A stretch of 64,000 bases of DNA from CAYFIW01 sp964500645. Its GTDB lineage: Bacteria; Chloroflexota; Dehalococcoidia; Lucifugimonadales; UBA826. The notes below the pieces were generated by a model. That model had not been told where the DNA came from, did no database searches, and was given only the letters and a program-made list of their open reading frames with translations. Position 1 is the first letter of the stretch. Each line of letters starts with the position of its first letter. Below, in pieces: positions 31,037 through 39,913 of the stretch. The stretch covers positions 1-64,000 of the forward strand of contig CAZCOH010000004.1 of NCBI GenBank assembly GCA_964500645.1, in the 5' to 3' direction. Made by a program: the position numbers and the translations under genes.

Positions 31037-31930
31037 TTGTCTTGGACTTTTGTCCCGGTTAATGGCCCTTATGGTGGAACTACGGAGGGCCCAGTGTGGG
31101 ATGGAGAGTGTTTGCTTTTCACCCATATACCAGATAGTGCTATCCTGAAATTTGACCCTAAAACGGGTATTTCTACTGCATATAGGGAGGGAACTAATTT
31201 TGCCAATGGTCTCTCTTTCGATTCATCAGGTCGATTGTATGCATGCGAGGGTGGCGCAAGAAGAGTTGTCAGATATGATGGAGAAGAGGTAGTGGTACTG
31301 GCCGACCAATTCGAGGGGAAGAAATTAAATATTCCAAATGATATAGCTATCGATGTAGAAGGCAATATTTGGTTTACTGACCCATATTATGAAGGTTCTG
31401 CAGGAGACTGGAGTCTAAATCTTGATAACAAGGAATTGACTCACGACTCTGTATATCGGATCAATTTAGATGGACAAAAGACGGGTATAGAGCGGGTTAC
31501 TTTTGATACGACAAGGCCTAATGGTCTGTTGTTTTCTCTTGATTATAAAACCTTGTATGTTGCTCAAAGTGGCAGGTTGCCCGAGGAAAAAAGAGAACTT
31601 AGGGCGTATCCTGTGAAACCCGATGGAACTCTTGCAGAATATGAAATATTGCATGACTTTGGAGACCACCGGGGTGTGGATGGAATGGTTTTGGATCATG
31701 AGGGTAATATAGTCGCATGTGCTGGCTATAATGAGGGAGGGCCTGGTCCCAAAATATATGTTTTTTCACCGTCGGGAGAGATAATAGAGACTCACCCGAC
31801 GCCCTTTGATAGACCTACAAATTGTACGTTTGGGGGAAAAGACTTAATGACTTTATATGTTACTAACGGCCAAGGATATTTGTTAATGGCTCATACTGAA
31901 AGAAAGGGTAGGTTAAATTATCCGGCGTAA
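31037..31930 (+). CDS. SMP-30/gluconolactonase family lactonase
   Basis: A 297-residue six-bladed beta-propeller of the SMP-30/gluconolactonase family. Metal-binding motifs include GPVWDGE near the N-terminus, NIPNDIAIDVEGNIWFTDP in the middle, RPNGLLFS, and DHRGVDGMVLDHEGN. Members hydrolyse aldonolactones with a divalent metal. The start is TTG with AAGGAGA upstream, 12 nt after the aldolase. Together with the Gfo/Idh gene this suggests sugar oxidation to a lactone and then opening of that lactone. Confidence 0.93.
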   Translation: MSWTFVPVNGPYGGTTEGPVWDGECLLFTHIPDSAILKFDPKTGISTAYREGTNFANGLSFDSSGRLYACEGGARRVVRYDGEEVVVLADQFEGKKLNIPNDIAIDVEGNIWFTDPYYEGSAGDWSLNLDNKELTHDSVYRINLDGQKTGIERVTFDTTRPNGLLFSLDYKTLYVAQSGRLPEEKRELRAYPVKPDGTLAEYEILHDFGDHRGVDGMVLDHEGNIVACAGYNEGGPGPKIYVFSPSGEIIETHPTPFDRPTNCTFGGKDLMTLYVTNGQGYLLMAHTERKGRLNYPA

Positions 31931-31973
31931 CGCCTAAATTTATATATGTTCAATAAACTTAAGGAGATTTTTA

Positions 31974-33014
31974 ATGACGTCAGAAAATATTAATATTGGT
32001 CTGATTGGTGCTGGAGGGAATACTAGACTCAGGCATATCCCGGGATTTAATGCGATGAACGGGGTAACTGTGTCAGCCGTCTGTAATAGAAGTCTGGAAT
32101 CCGGAAAACGAGTTGCAGATGAATTTGGAATTGAAAATGTTTATGGAAGTTGGGAGGAATTAATTGCAGACCCAGATATTGATGCTGTGTGTATCGGGAC
32201 TTGGCCCTATATGCACTGCACCTTGGTATTAGAAGCTTTAGAGCATGGTAAACATGTAATGACAGAGGCAAGAATGTCATTGGATTCTGCTGATGCCCAT
32301 GCAATGCTTGATGCTTCTAGACATTATCCTGATCAGATAACTCAAATCGTACCAGCTCCCCACACTCTCAACCTGGACAAAACCATCAGGCAATTAATAG
32401 GAAATGGTTATGTTGGTGATCTAATTTCTGTGGATGCCTCGATCACGCAGGGAGGTTTTGTTGATAGTGAGAAGCCATTTCACTGGAGACAGAGTAGGGA
32501 TTTTAGCGGTTTTAACATTATGGGTTTAGGGATATGGTATGAAGCTATCATGAGATGGGTAGGCCCGGCATCATCAGTGCAGGCACTGACGAGAATCACA
32601 GTGTCGAATAGAAAAGATGAAGCAGGTGAATTACAGATAATTTCAGTACCAGACCACGTGGAAATATTGTGTGAAATGTTCTCTGGTCCTACTATGCATA
32701 TACGGTTTAGTGATGTTCTGGGACACGCACCTGGGAACGCTGTTTGGATATATGGAAGCGAGGGGACGCTCCACGTAGATGGCTCAAACCTTAAACTTTA
32801 CGGTGGCCAGAGAAATGATGAGGGCTTGTCTGAAATTGAGATTAATCCTGAGCTAGGTGGAGCTTGGAGAGTTGAAGAGGAGTTCATAAATGCAATTAGA
32901 GGTATTGAAGAAATAACTCATACTTCTTTTCAAGATGGTGTTAGGTACATGGAATTTACTGAAGCGGTGACACGCAGTGCGCAATCTGGTGAAAAGATTA
33001 ATTTGCCCTTTTAG
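31974..33014 (+). CDS. Gfo/Idh/MocA family NAD(P) oxidoreductase
   Basis: A 346-residue oxidoreductase with the N-terminal Rossmann start IGLIGAGGNTRLRHIPG and a C-terminal Gfo/Idh fold. The family's EKP motif appears altered here to TEARMSLD (about residues 96-103), so the usual catalytic Lys of EKP is replaced. The protein may act on an unusual substrate or with modified chemistry. AAGGAGA precedes the ATG. Neighbouring lactonase and aldolase suggest it oxidises a sugar or cyclitol. Confidence 0.88.
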   Translation: MTSENINIGLIGAGGNTRLRHIPGFNAMNGVTVSAVCNRSLESGKRVADEFGIENVYGSWEELIADPDIDAVCIGTWPYMHCTLVLEALEHGKHVMTEARMSLDSADAHAMLDASRHYPDQITQIVPAPHTLNLDKTIRQLIGNGYVGDLISVDASITQGGFVDSEKPFHWRQSRDFSGFNIMGLGIWYEAIMRWVGPASSVQALTRITVSNRKDEAGELQIISVPDHVEILCEMFSGPTMHIRFSDVLGHAPGNAVWIYGSEGTLHVDGSNLKLYGGQRNDEGLSEIEINPELGGAWRVEEEFINAIRGIEEITHTSFQDGVRYMEFTEAVTRSAQSGEKINLPF

Positions 33015-33059
33015 CCAAATATTTATAAATGATATTGATCAGGTCTTTGAGGAAGCTTT

Positions 33060-34262
33060 ATGGCGCTAGATTTTGACAAACTCAGATCAACAGTTTTACC
33101 TGAGGATATAGATATGCCAATGGCCTTGAAAGAGGACGTTGAGTATGTGTTTTCAGTGACTAATACAGATCCAGATGCAATGGAAATTAAAGGCTTTGCA
33201 GAAGCCACTGCAAGGGTTTTAGAGCGAGACGGCAGAGAATTAGGTACCTATCCTCCTCCAATGGGTCACGAGGGATTAAGACAATTTATTTGCGACCAAC
33301 TCAAATCTAACCGAGGTTTGAATGTCTCTCTGGATAATGTGTTCCTCACTAGTGGAGCAGGTGGTGCTTGCCAAACCATACTAGATGCTTTTGTGGCACC
33401 TGGTGACGTAGTAATGATGGATGAATATTGCTACCACGGAAGCTTGAACATGTTTATCAAAAAAGGGGCTAGGTTAATTCATGTTGAGATGGATAATAAT
33501 GGCATGTTACCTGAGGCTCTCGAACGTGAAATAAAAAAACTTTTGTCAGATGAAGGTGTTCATCCGAAAATGATATACACGATTCCCGTCTACCATAATC
33601 CGACGGGAGCTACTTTGAGCCTGGAGCGCCGGAATAAGTTAGTGGAGATTTCTAATCGTTACCAGATTCCTATAGTTGAAAATGAATCTTACGCTGACTT
33701 TAGAATAGATGGTCCATCACTGCCCCCATCAATGATGTCCCTGGATTCTCAAGAAGGAGTTATGTACATATCATCCTTTACTAAGCTAATGGGATGCGGC
33801 TTAAGGCTAGGATTTGGAGTCTTCCCGGAAAATGCTCGGGAGTCCCTACAAAAAGTTGGGTTTGGTGTGAGTCCCAGTCACCTGACCTCAATGGCGGTCC
33901 ATGAATACCTTAAAGATAATCGTGAGGATTACATATCAGGTGTTGCAGAATCTCTTCGGGGTAAACGAGATACATTACTAAGGTCGTTGGGAGAGTATTT
34001 CCCTCCAAGTTGCAGCTGGACTGAGCCAGAGGGTGGGATGATGGTTTGGGTTGAGCTACCCGAAGGCTGTGATACTTGGAAGGCGCTCGATAAGGCTGTT
34101 GAAAGAGGTGTTAAATATAATCCAGGACCAGTTTTTAGAGCGGACCGAAAGGGGATGAATAGGCTTAGGCTCACTTATAGTCAAAATACTTCAGAGGAAA
34201 TAGAGAAAGGAATATCTATTTTAGCTGATGTTTTCGAGAAGGAAGGATTTTTTAATACATAA
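33060..34262 (+). CDS. PLP-dependent class I/II aminotransferase (2-aminoadipate aminotransferase-like)
   Basis: A 400-residue fold-type I aminotransferase. The PLP region shows LTSGAGGACQTILDAF, IPVYHNPTGATLS, VENESYADF, and the Schiff-base lysine in SSFTKLMGCGLRLGF. The layout matches LysN/MocR-like aminotransferases that favour 2-aminoadipate, aromatic or branched amino acids. A GAGGAAG site precedes the ATG. It ends 2 nt before gatC, so they are translated together, an odd coupling of catabolism with tRNA amidation. Confidence 0.92.
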   Translation: MALDFDKLRSTVLPEDIDMPMALKEDVEYVFSVTNTDPDAMEIKGFAEATARVLERDGRELGTYPPPMGHEGLRQFICDQLKSNRGLNVSLDNVFLTSGAGGACQTILDAFVAPGDVVMMDEYCYHGSLNMFIKKGARLIHVEMDNNGMLPEALEREIKKLLSDEGVHPKMIYTIPVYHNPTGATLSLERRNKLVEISNRYQIPIVENESYADFRIDGPSLPPSMMSLDSQEGVMYISSFTKLMGCGLRLGFGVFPENARESLQKVGFGVSPSHLTSMAVHEYLKDNREDYISGVAESLRGKRDTLLRSLGEYFPPSCSWTEPEGGMMVWVELPEGCDTWKALDKAVERGVKYNPGPVFRADRKGMNRLRLTYSQNTSEEIEKGISILADVFEKEGFFNT

Positions 34263-34264
34263 AC

Positions 34265-34564
34265 ATGTCTGCTAAACATAAAATTACAATAGATGAAGTC
34301 AGGCATCTGGCCCTTCTTACCAGGATCAATATGACTGAAGATGAAATAGAGGTCATGAGGGGTCAAATGTCGGATATATTAGACAGCATTGAAGTACTCA
34401 ATCAAGTTGATACTGAGGGAGTTGAACCAACTGCTCACTCGACTGGTGTTGATTCGGTCCTTAGAGAGGACGAATCTTTACCATCTATCCCAATTGAAGA
34501 CGCCTTGTTGAATGCACCTAATGTTCATGATGACTTCATACGCGTACGCGCAGTTTTCGAATAA
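34265..34564 (+). CDS. gatC: Glu-tRNA(Gln)/Asp-tRNA(Asn) amidotransferase subunit C
   Basis: A 99-residue GatC with the typical start [21 protein letters not shown] and the belt-like motif [15 protein letters not shown]. It wraps around GatA and GatB to form the amidotransferase that turns misacylated Glu-tRNA(Gln) into Gln-tRNA(Gln). It lies between an aminotransferase (2 nt gap) and gatA (17 nt gap). gatB is not in this window. Confidence 0.96.
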   Translation: MSAKHKITIDEVRHLALLTRINMTEDEIEVMRGQMSDILDSIEVLNQVDTEGVEPTAHSTGVDSVLREDESLPSIPIEDALLNAPNVHDDFIRVRAVFE

Positions 34565-34581
34565 AAGTCGGGACAATTAAA

Positions 34582-36048
34582 ATGACAACTTCTATAGAGT
34601 TAAAAGGCCTTGATTTAAGTACGGCTCGGAAATTACTAGACGATAGAGATATATCCTCGGTGGAGCTTACAAAATCATATCTAGATCGGATTGAAAATGT
34701 GGACCCTTCTGTTAGCTCGTTTGTAACGGTTACGGAGGAAATTGCATTAGCACAGGCAGCTAGGGCAGATGAGCGCTTAGCTTCAGGAGACTCAGGGATT
34801 TTGACTGGTATACCTATGCAGTTAAAGGACAATTTGTGTACTAAAAATATACCAACTACCTGTTCTTCCAAGATGCTCGAAAACTTTATTCCTCCATATG
34901 ATTCGCATGTGACTGAACGTCTAATTGAATCGGGAACTGTTTTACTAGGTAAGGGTAATCTCGATGAATTTGCTATGGGTTCTTCTACTGAGAATTCCGC
35001 TGTTAAGGTCACCAGAAACCCCTGGGATCTGAAAAGAGTGCCAGGTGGCAGTAGTGGAGGTCCTGCCGCATCTGTTGCTGCATCTGAGTGTTTGTTTTCG
35101 ATTGGATCGGATACTGGTGGAAGTATTAGGCAGCCGGCTTCATTTTGCGGCGTGGTTGGAATGAAACCGACTTATGGGTTGGTGAGCCGATATGGATTGG
35201 TGGCTTTTGCAAGTTCCCTTGATCAAATAGGTCCATTGACTACTAATGTATTTGATAACGCAACCGTGTTATCCCATATAGCAGGATATGATCGGAGGGA
35301 TTCTACTTCGCTAAACATTTCTATTCCTAAGTATACTGATTTTTTGGATGGTGATATAAAGGGTTTGCGAATAGGTGTACCTAAGGAATATTTTGCTAAG
35401 GGAATTCAGCCTGATGTTGAAGAGTCGGTAAGAAGAGCTATTTCTGTTCTAGAGTCCCTAGGGGCGATTGTTGTGGAGACCAGTCTTCCTCATTCTGCTT
35501 ATGCTCTCGCAGTTTATTACATCATTGCACCATCAGAGGCTTCGGCAAATCTTTCGAGATACGACGGAGTTAAATACGGTCATTCTGATAAAGATTCAGA
35601 GACTATGTGGGAAGGATTGGAGAAAACCAGACAAGACGGGTTTGGCTCCGAAGTCAAAAGACGAATAATGCTTGGGACATATGCATTGTCATCAGGCTAC
35701 TATGATGCCTTCTATCTGAAGGCCCAAAAAGTTAGGACTTTGATAAGACAGGAATTTAATACAGCGTTTGAAGACTTTGATGTTTTGGCCATGCCTACTT
35801 CGCCCTCAACTGCATTTGAAATAGGGGACAAAGTAGATGATCCTCTACAAATGTACCTGAATGATATATTTACGATACCTGCAAATATAGCAGGAATACC
35901 AGCTATTTCTGTCCCAGGAGGGTTTGTTAATGACCTTCCAGTAGGCCTTCAATTTATGGCAGGGGCTCTTAAAGAGAAGAATCTGTTCAGGGTAGCCTAT
36001 GCTTATGAACAGGCTACGGATTGGCACACTAGGACTCCCTCTTTATAG
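34582..36048 (+). CDS. gatA: Glu-tRNA(Gln) amidotransferase subunit A
   Basis: A 488-residue amidase-signature enzyme that releases ammonia from glutamine for transamidation. The catalytic Lys is in IPMQLKDNL near residue 81, and the cis-Ser and nucleophile Ser are in [12 protein letters not shown] and [15 protein letters not shown]. The [26 protein letters not shown] stretch marks GatA rather than a general amidase. It directly follows gatC and precedes a hydrolase gene by 10 nt. Confidence 0.97.
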   Translation: MTTSIELKGLDLSTARKLLDDRDISSVELTKSYLDRIENVDPSVSSFVTVTEEIALAQAARADERLASGDSGILTGIPMQLKDNLCTKNIPTTCSSKMLENFIPPYDSHVTERLIESGTVLLGKGNLDEFAMGSSTENSAVKVTRNPWDLKRVPGGSSGGPAASVAASECLFSIGSDTGGSIRQPASFCGVVGMKPTYGLVSRYGLVAFASSLDQIGPLTTNVFDNATVLSHIAGYDRRDSTSLNISIPKYTDFLDGDIKGLRIGVPKEYFAKGIQPDVEESVRRAISVLESLGAIVVETSLPHSAYALAVYYIIAPSEASANLSRYDGVKYGHSDKDSETMWEGLEKTRQDGFGSEVKRRIMLGTYALSSGYYDAFYLKAQKVRTLIRQEFNTAFEDFDVLAMPTSPSTAFEIGDKVDDPLQMYLNDIFTIPANIAGIPAISVPGGFVNDLPVGLQFMAGALKEKNLFRVAYAYEQATDWHTRTPSL

Positions 36049-36058
36049 GAGTTGATAT

Positions 36059-36757
36059 ATGTCTAACGAATCGGAAGAGATATCAATTGGTATTACTGGT
36101 TTAGGGGAGTGGGATCTCCCTAGTGAACAAATAGGTCGCGGACTCGTAATTATTACTAACAGGGGACAGATACCTACTATCATTCATCATGATCCTCATA
36201 AACCGACTCATCGAGGTGTCATATGGGTGGGTGGAGCCTCGGGAGGATTCGATGGTCCATCAAACTCAATGTATCGAGTTGTTGGAGATGATTTAGCTCC
36301 GGGCATAACCTCTGTGAGAGCAAACTACCGTGAGCCTAATAATTTGATTGAATGCGTAATGGATACTCTTGCAGTTGTCTCTTTTCTGGCTGGAACAGGT
36401 CATACGGACATTGTTTTGGTTGGTCATTCATTTGGTGGTGCTGTTGTTATTAAGGCAGCCCCATTCAGTGAAAATGTTAAAGGGGTTGTAGCTTTATCGA
36501 GTCAAACGTATGGAGCTTCTGAGGCCTCGGAAGTTTCCCCTCGTCCGCTATTATTGGTCCATGGTGAAGCCGACGAAGTTTTATCTTCAGAATCGTCGAA
36601 AAGAATCTTTGATTGGGCACAAGAGCCTAAAGAATTAAAGTTATATCCAGGTTTAGGGCATGGATTGCGGGAATCACCTGAAGAAGTCCAGGACTTTGTT
36701 TCTGAGTGGATTTGTAATCACCTTTACATGCCTGGTGAACGGGATTCAACACCCTGA
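36059..36757 (+). CDS. Alpha/beta hydrolase, dienelactone hydrolase-like
   Basis: A 232-residue single-domain alpha/beta hydrolase. The nucleophile serine lies in LVGHSFGGAV, the acid in LLLVHGEADEVL, and the histidine in YPGLGHGLRES. No signal peptide is seen. AGGAG 7 nt before the ATG fits the start. It follows gatA by 10 nt. The substrate is unknown. A house-cleaning esterase or thioesterase is as likely as a pathway enzyme. Confidence 0.87.
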   Translation: MSNESEEISIGITGLGEWDLPSEQIGRGLVIITNRGQIPTIIHHDPHKPTHRGVIWVGGASGGFDGPSNSMYRVVGDDLAPGITSVRANYREPNNLIECVMDTLAVVSFLAGTGHTDIVLVGHSFGGAVVIKAAPFSENVKGVVALSSQTYGASEASEVSPRPLLLVHGEADEVLSSESSKRIFDWAQEPKELKLYPGLGHGLRESPEEVQDFVSEWICNHLYMPGERDSTP

Positions 36758-36813
36758 GATACGCTCACAGTTAACTAGGTAAATTACCAAAATATAAAAG
36801 GAGAAATTTGAAA

Positions 36814-37626
36814 ATGGGAGAATTAGATGGAAAAGTTGCCATCGTAACTGGTGCAGGTCGTCTTAGAGGGATAGGAAGAGCTGCTGCTGTTGCCTTGGCT
36901 ACCCTGGGTGCGGATGTTGTTGTGACTGGTACAGGAAGAGATCCTTCTTCATTTCCTGACGACGAAAAAGCAATAGGTTGGCGCGATGTTGAAAGTGTTG
37001 CGGATCAGGTTAGGGAACTTGGGCAAAGAGCATTGACATGCAAGGTTGATGTCTCAGATGCTGATGATGTTCAGAATATGGTGGAACAAACTATCAACGA
37101 GTTTGGGCGAATCGATATTTTGATCAACAATGCTGCTTATGCGAGAGGAGTTGATAGAGTTCCAATTTTGGATTTAGATCAAAATGTGTTCCAAAAGGTA
37201 ATGGACATTAAGGTCACAGGGACATATTTATGCACGAAGGCTTGTATTAGTCATATGATCGATCAAGGGGAGGGGGGAAAGATTGTAAACATTTCTTCTT
37301 CTGCAGGTAAGAGAGGCTCTGCCAATACACTTGCCTATAACGGAGCAAATTTTGCAATCGTTGGCATGACTCAGTCGATGGCTCGGGAATTAGGCACGCA
37401 CAACATAAATGTGAATTGTGTATGCCCTGGGGCGGTAGATACACACCGAATGGATGATCTGGGTAGAGGGGATACTTGGAATACTATGGCTTCTAATACT
37501 CCTATCGGTAGAAATGGAACTGATGAGGAAGTGGGAGATTTTTGTGCATACTTGTGCACCGAAGCCGCCTCATGGATTCATGGTCAGTCAATAAATCAGA
37601 ACGGTGGAAGTGTGATGGAGCATTAG
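36814..37626 (+). CDS. SDR family protein with Asn in place of catalytic Lys
   Basis: A 270-residue SDR. The nucleotide loop is TGAGRLRGIGRA, two residues longer than the usual TGxxxGxG. NNAAYARG and NISSSAG are present, but the YxxxK motif reads YNGAN (about 175-179), so the catalytic lysine is Asn. The same change is seen in the paralog at 58171-58977. I chose ATG 36814 because the paralog begins identically (MGELDGK). A TTG two codons upstream is also possible. Activity may be altered or lost. It is the last gene before the tRNA-Val. Confidence 0.9.
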   Translation: MGELDGKVAIVTGAGRLRGIGRAAAVALATLGADVVVTGTGRDPSSFPDDEKAIGWRDVESVADQVRELGQRALTCKVDVSDADDVQNMVEQTINEFGRIDILINNAAYARGVDRVPILDLDQNVFQKVMDIKVTGTYLCTKACISHMIDQGEGGKIVNISSSAGKRGSANTLAYNGANFAIVGMTQSMARELGTHNINVNCVCPGAVDTHRMDDLGRGDTWNTMASNTPIGRNGTDEEVGDFCAYLCTEAASWIHGQSINQNGGSVMEH

Positions 37627-37697
37627 TAGATGAAGCAAGGGAGGAGTTTCATTCGTTGACCCGATCAACAAAAGGTTGCTAAACTCTTCCTTCATCT
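37627..37697 (+). terminator. Hairpin between SDR gene and tRNA-Val
   Basis: TAGATGAAG (37627-37635) pairs with CTTCATCTA (37689-37697), and the stem continues through GGAGGAGTTT with AAACTCTTCC, allowing a G-U pair and a 3-nt bulge. The loop contains a smaller GTTGA/TCAAC stem. The right arm ends one base before the mature tRNA 5' end. There is no T-tract, so it may be a read-through structure or a processing signal rather than a classic terminator. Confidence 0.55.
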
Positions 37698-37775
37698 AGG
37701 GCGGTTAGCTCAGTGGTTTAGAGCGCTGCGTTGACATCGCAGAGGTCACAAGTTCGACCCTTGTACCGCCCACCA
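37698..37775 (+). tRNA. tRNA-Val (anticodon GAC), CCA encoded
   Basis: The acceptor stem is GGGCGGT with ACCGCCC, the D-arm is TAGCTCAGTGGTTTAGAGC, the anticodon loop is TTGACAT (anticodon GAC, valine) in a CTGCG/CGCAG stem, and the T-arm contains the GTTCGAC loop. The gene encodes the discriminator A and the CCA end. It marks the left border of a block of small accessory genes. Confidence 0.96.
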
Positions 37776-37790
37776 CTTCCACGTTGAATT

Positions 37791-38057
37791 TTAGTAGAAA
37801 GTTTGTTCCATCACTGGCGTTATGCTGAAATCACCAAGTTTTTTGCACTGGCCAATAGTTTTTTCTATTTGAGAGTAATCCTCGGCATCCGCCAAAATGA
37901 AAAATGTGTGCTCAGTAGGATTCACTTTAAAAAAGTTTATAGAGACTCCATTTTCTTTTGCAAGAGAAGGTATTTTTTTCCACAAGTCTGCGGATTCTTT
38001 GTCCCCCGAGAAACAATTTTCGAAACTATGAATGTGAGTGATGTGATATGTGGCCAT
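37791..38057 (-). CDS. Small hypothetical protein, ferredoxin-fold-like (DUF3303-like)
   Basis: An 88-residue cytoplasmic protein. The start ATYHITHIHSFENCF and the pattern of short strands and helices resemble small DUF3303-like or dimeric alpha/beta barrel proteins, but I cannot place it firmly. AAGGAG lies about 7 nt before the ATG, which supports a real gene. It is convergent with the tRNA-Val. The protein with a comparable size and fold guess at 38839-39150 is on the other strand. Confidence 0.7.
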   Translation of the reverse strand: MATYHITHIHSFENCFSGDKESADLWKKIPSLAKENGVSINFFKVNPTEHTFFILADAEDYSQIEKTIGQCKKLGDFSITPVMEQTFY

Positions 38058-38199
38058 TTTCTACTCCTTGAATTTGTTCGACAGCAAACTTCGAGCCATA
38101 TTACTAAATAGCAAAAGGTATTCCCACTTATAGAAAATTAACTAGTTATTAAAGTTTTTATATGCCAACATCCATGTGAATACATCTCAGGAGTATGAA

Positions 38200-38697
38200 A
38201 TGGATACAGACACTATAGTCGTGGTAGCTCAATTACTTACCGGGCTGGCAACATTAATAGTTGCTTCAGTATTGATATGGCAGATAGTTATGCAAAGAAA
38301 GGCCTTGGAGATGGCCCACAGAGACAATGAACAGAGTCTAGCTTTTTCCAGTCTTGAATTAACCGATAAATTGCTAGCTGTTCGAATGGAAAATGATTTT
38401 TCCAGAATATGGGCCAAAAGAAACAACTCAGAAAAAGATTTAGATGATGAAGAATTCGAAAAATTAAACCATTATTACCTTAGATGGTTCACTGTCATGA
38501 ATACAGAATGGCAAATGGGTCGTTTAACTGGCGATTCTGATGTGTACTACAAACGTAAATTATGGGCAATGCTTAATGCTCGGTGTGGTCAAGAGTTTTA
38601 TATTAGAGAAGGCAGAGATTTCATTAGATTTGAAGGTCTTAGAAAACTCGCCGATGCTTTGTATAGAGAACTGTCAGGTATTTCTATACCAGCGTAA
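38200..38697 (+). CDS. MDTD-family single-TM protein (copy 1)
   Basis: A 165-residue protein of unknown function. Residues about 5-28 form one hydrophobic helix (VVVAQLLTGLATLIVASVLI), followed by a basic MQRKALEMAH stretch and a soluble, helix-rich C-terminal part. The N-terminus faces out or is short, so most of the protein is probably cytoplasmic. It is a diverged paralog of the genes at 45412, 46826 and 47917. AGGAG 6 nt before this ATG fixes the start, and the upstream in-frame ATG is weaker. Confidence 0.82.
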   Translation: MDTDTIVVVAQLLTGLATLIVASVLIWQIVMQRKALEMAHRDNEQSLAFSSLELTDKLLAVRMENDFSRIWAKRNNSEKDLDDEEFEKLNHYYLRWFTVMNTEWQMGRLTGDSDVYYKRKLWAMLNARCGQEFYIREGRDFIRFEGLRKLADALYRELSGISIPA

Positions 38698-38700
38698 TTC

Positions 38701-38744
38701 AAAATCTTGAGTTGTGGTGGGCTTCCTGTATAGGCAGGAGCAAC
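38701..38744 (+). repeat. Non-coding repeat element, copy 1
   Basis: AAAATCTTGAGTTGTGGTGG begins 3 bases after the stop of the MDTD gene. Next comes a potential hairpin with GCTTCCTG and CAGGAGC arms. Related sequences start at 39166, 39786 and 40183. Confidence 0.55.
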
Positions 38745-38838
38745 TCAGGAAGGCGCTCGCCGCGCGGACGGTATAAGTAGCATGCTATTATTCCTCCAAT
38801 ATGTAGAATCTAACGAATTATTTGAAGGAGTTTACCAA

Positions 38839-39150
38839 ATGAGAATGTTACTTAAAGCTAGTATTCCTACTGAGGCGGGCAATGCCGGTATCCGAGATGG
38901 AAGTATGATGGAAAAACTGGGGTCTATCTTAGAAGATGCCAAACCCGAGGCGGTTTATTTCTTCATAGAAAATGGCAAGAGAACATGTCTCATCATTTTC
39001 GACATGAATGAGCAAACTCAAGTCCCAGCTGTTGTAGAACCATGGTTTCTCTCTATGGGAGCTGATATTACTATGGCACCCGTAATGAATGGCGAAGATT
39101 TTGAAAAGGCGGGACCTTCCATCGGGGCAACTTTAGAAAAGTATTCCTAA
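38839..39150 (+). CDS. Small hypothetical protein (DUF3303-like)
   Basis: A 103-residue soluble protein starting MRMLLKASIPTEAGNAGIRD. Proteins with this start are common in actinobacteria and Chloroflexota, sometimes mislabelled as pantothenate synthetase. The fold is probably ferredoxin-like. Function is unknown. GAAGGAG 9 nt before this ATG sets the start. The frame runs 19 codons further upstream to another ATG that lacks a ribosome site. A non-coding repeat element follows 16 bases after the stop. Confidence 0.82.
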   Translation: MRMLLKASIPTEAGNAGIRDGSMMEKLGSILEDAKPEAVYFFIENGKRTCLIIFDMNEQTQVPAVVEPWFLSMGADITMAPVMNGEDFEKAGPSIGATLEKYS

Positions 39151-39165
39151 CTGAGCTGATAATGC

Positions 39166-39210
39166 AAAATTTCGTGTGGCGGTGGGCTCACTATATGGGT
39201 ACGGGCAAAA
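39166..39210 (+). repeat. Non-coding repeat element, copy 2
   Basis: AAAATTTCGTGTGGCGGTGG followed by GCTCACTATATGGGTACGGG matches copy 1 in most positions. It lies 16 bases after a stop codon. Confidence 0.55.
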
Positions 39211-39333
39211 GAATTTGCTAAACTCTCAGAGGATTCGGGGAAGTTTTGTGACTGGCTTGATAACTTCAAATAGGCACCCCAGCCCAAGTGAACTTGACGC
39301 TCATGGAGTGTTCCTGTCTATTTCTAGACCTCC

Positions 39334-39381
39334 AAGGGACTGAGATACCCAGATAATGATACCAGTAGAGGGGGATATAGG
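39334..39381. repeat. Degenerate direct repeat, copy A
   Basis: AAGGGACTGAGATACCCAGA and the following CAGTAGAGGGGGATATAGG match copy B at 39476-39524 at most positions. The flanking GGCACCCC about 60 bases upstream is also shared (39273, 39441). Confidence 0.6.
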
Positions 39382-39475
39382 TCTCCTCTACTAGGATTCC
39401 CACAAACATTTAATACCCCGAGGCCTGGGGTTAAAGAACGGGCACCCCAACCCCAACGCATGTGTAGCAATATCG

Positions 39476-39524
39476 AAGGAACTGAGATGCCCAAGATAAT
39501 GGTAACAGTAGAAGGGGCAATAGG
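39476..39524. repeat. Degenerate direct repeat, copy B
   Basis: AAGGAACTGAGATGCCCAAG and CAGTAGAAGGGGCAATAGG match copy A at 39334-39381 with scattered substitutions and one indel. Confidence 0.6.
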
Positions 39525-39785
39525 ACTACTAGATTAACTAACACAAATCCCTGACTGACGACAGGGGCTAAGATAAAACTAATTGACTTATAGTCGAAAA
39601 GTTTTCGACAGTTCCTTTCTTTGAGCCGAATAAACCAAATAAAAGTGAAATAATTCACGTTTCTTGCGCATTTTATTGGCATAGACCAAGTTGTGACAGG
39701 TGCTGGAGACGTGGCACAAAAATTTGCCTCAAAAGTGCCAAGGATTCAATCATAATTTGACATGGTGATAATTAGCTAGTTATTC

Positions 39786-39830
39786 AAAATTTTGTGTGGC
39801 TGTGTACTCCCTTGTATAGGTAAGAGAAAG
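39786..39830 (+). repeat. Non-coding repeat element, copy 3
   Basis: AAAATTTTGTGTGGCTGTGT followed by ACTCCCTTGTATAGGTAAGA aligns with copies 1 and 2. It lies about 84 bases before the TM2 start. Confidence 0.5.
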
Positions 39831-39913
39831 TGGCTAGCTACTCTGAGCACATATTTAGCGGTTACAATTATATTGTTGGATATCTAATAATGATCCAAGG
39901 ATTAACTAGAAAT

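Larger units (their letters stand above)
39151..39913. other. Long intergenic region with diverged repeats
   Basis: This is 763 bases between a small hypothetical gene and the TM2 gene. I see no convincing gene on either strand. It holds two copies of the AAAATYTTGYGTGG element (39166, 39786) and a pair of ~49-base degenerate direct repeats (39334-39381 and 39476-39524). The look is of decayed, locally duplicated DNA. Confidence 0.5.

Noticed and set aside
39485..39540. Sixteen-codon frame ATGCCCAAG to TAA in repeat copy B
   Set aside because: The matching frame in copy A has stops, and no ribosome site is seen.
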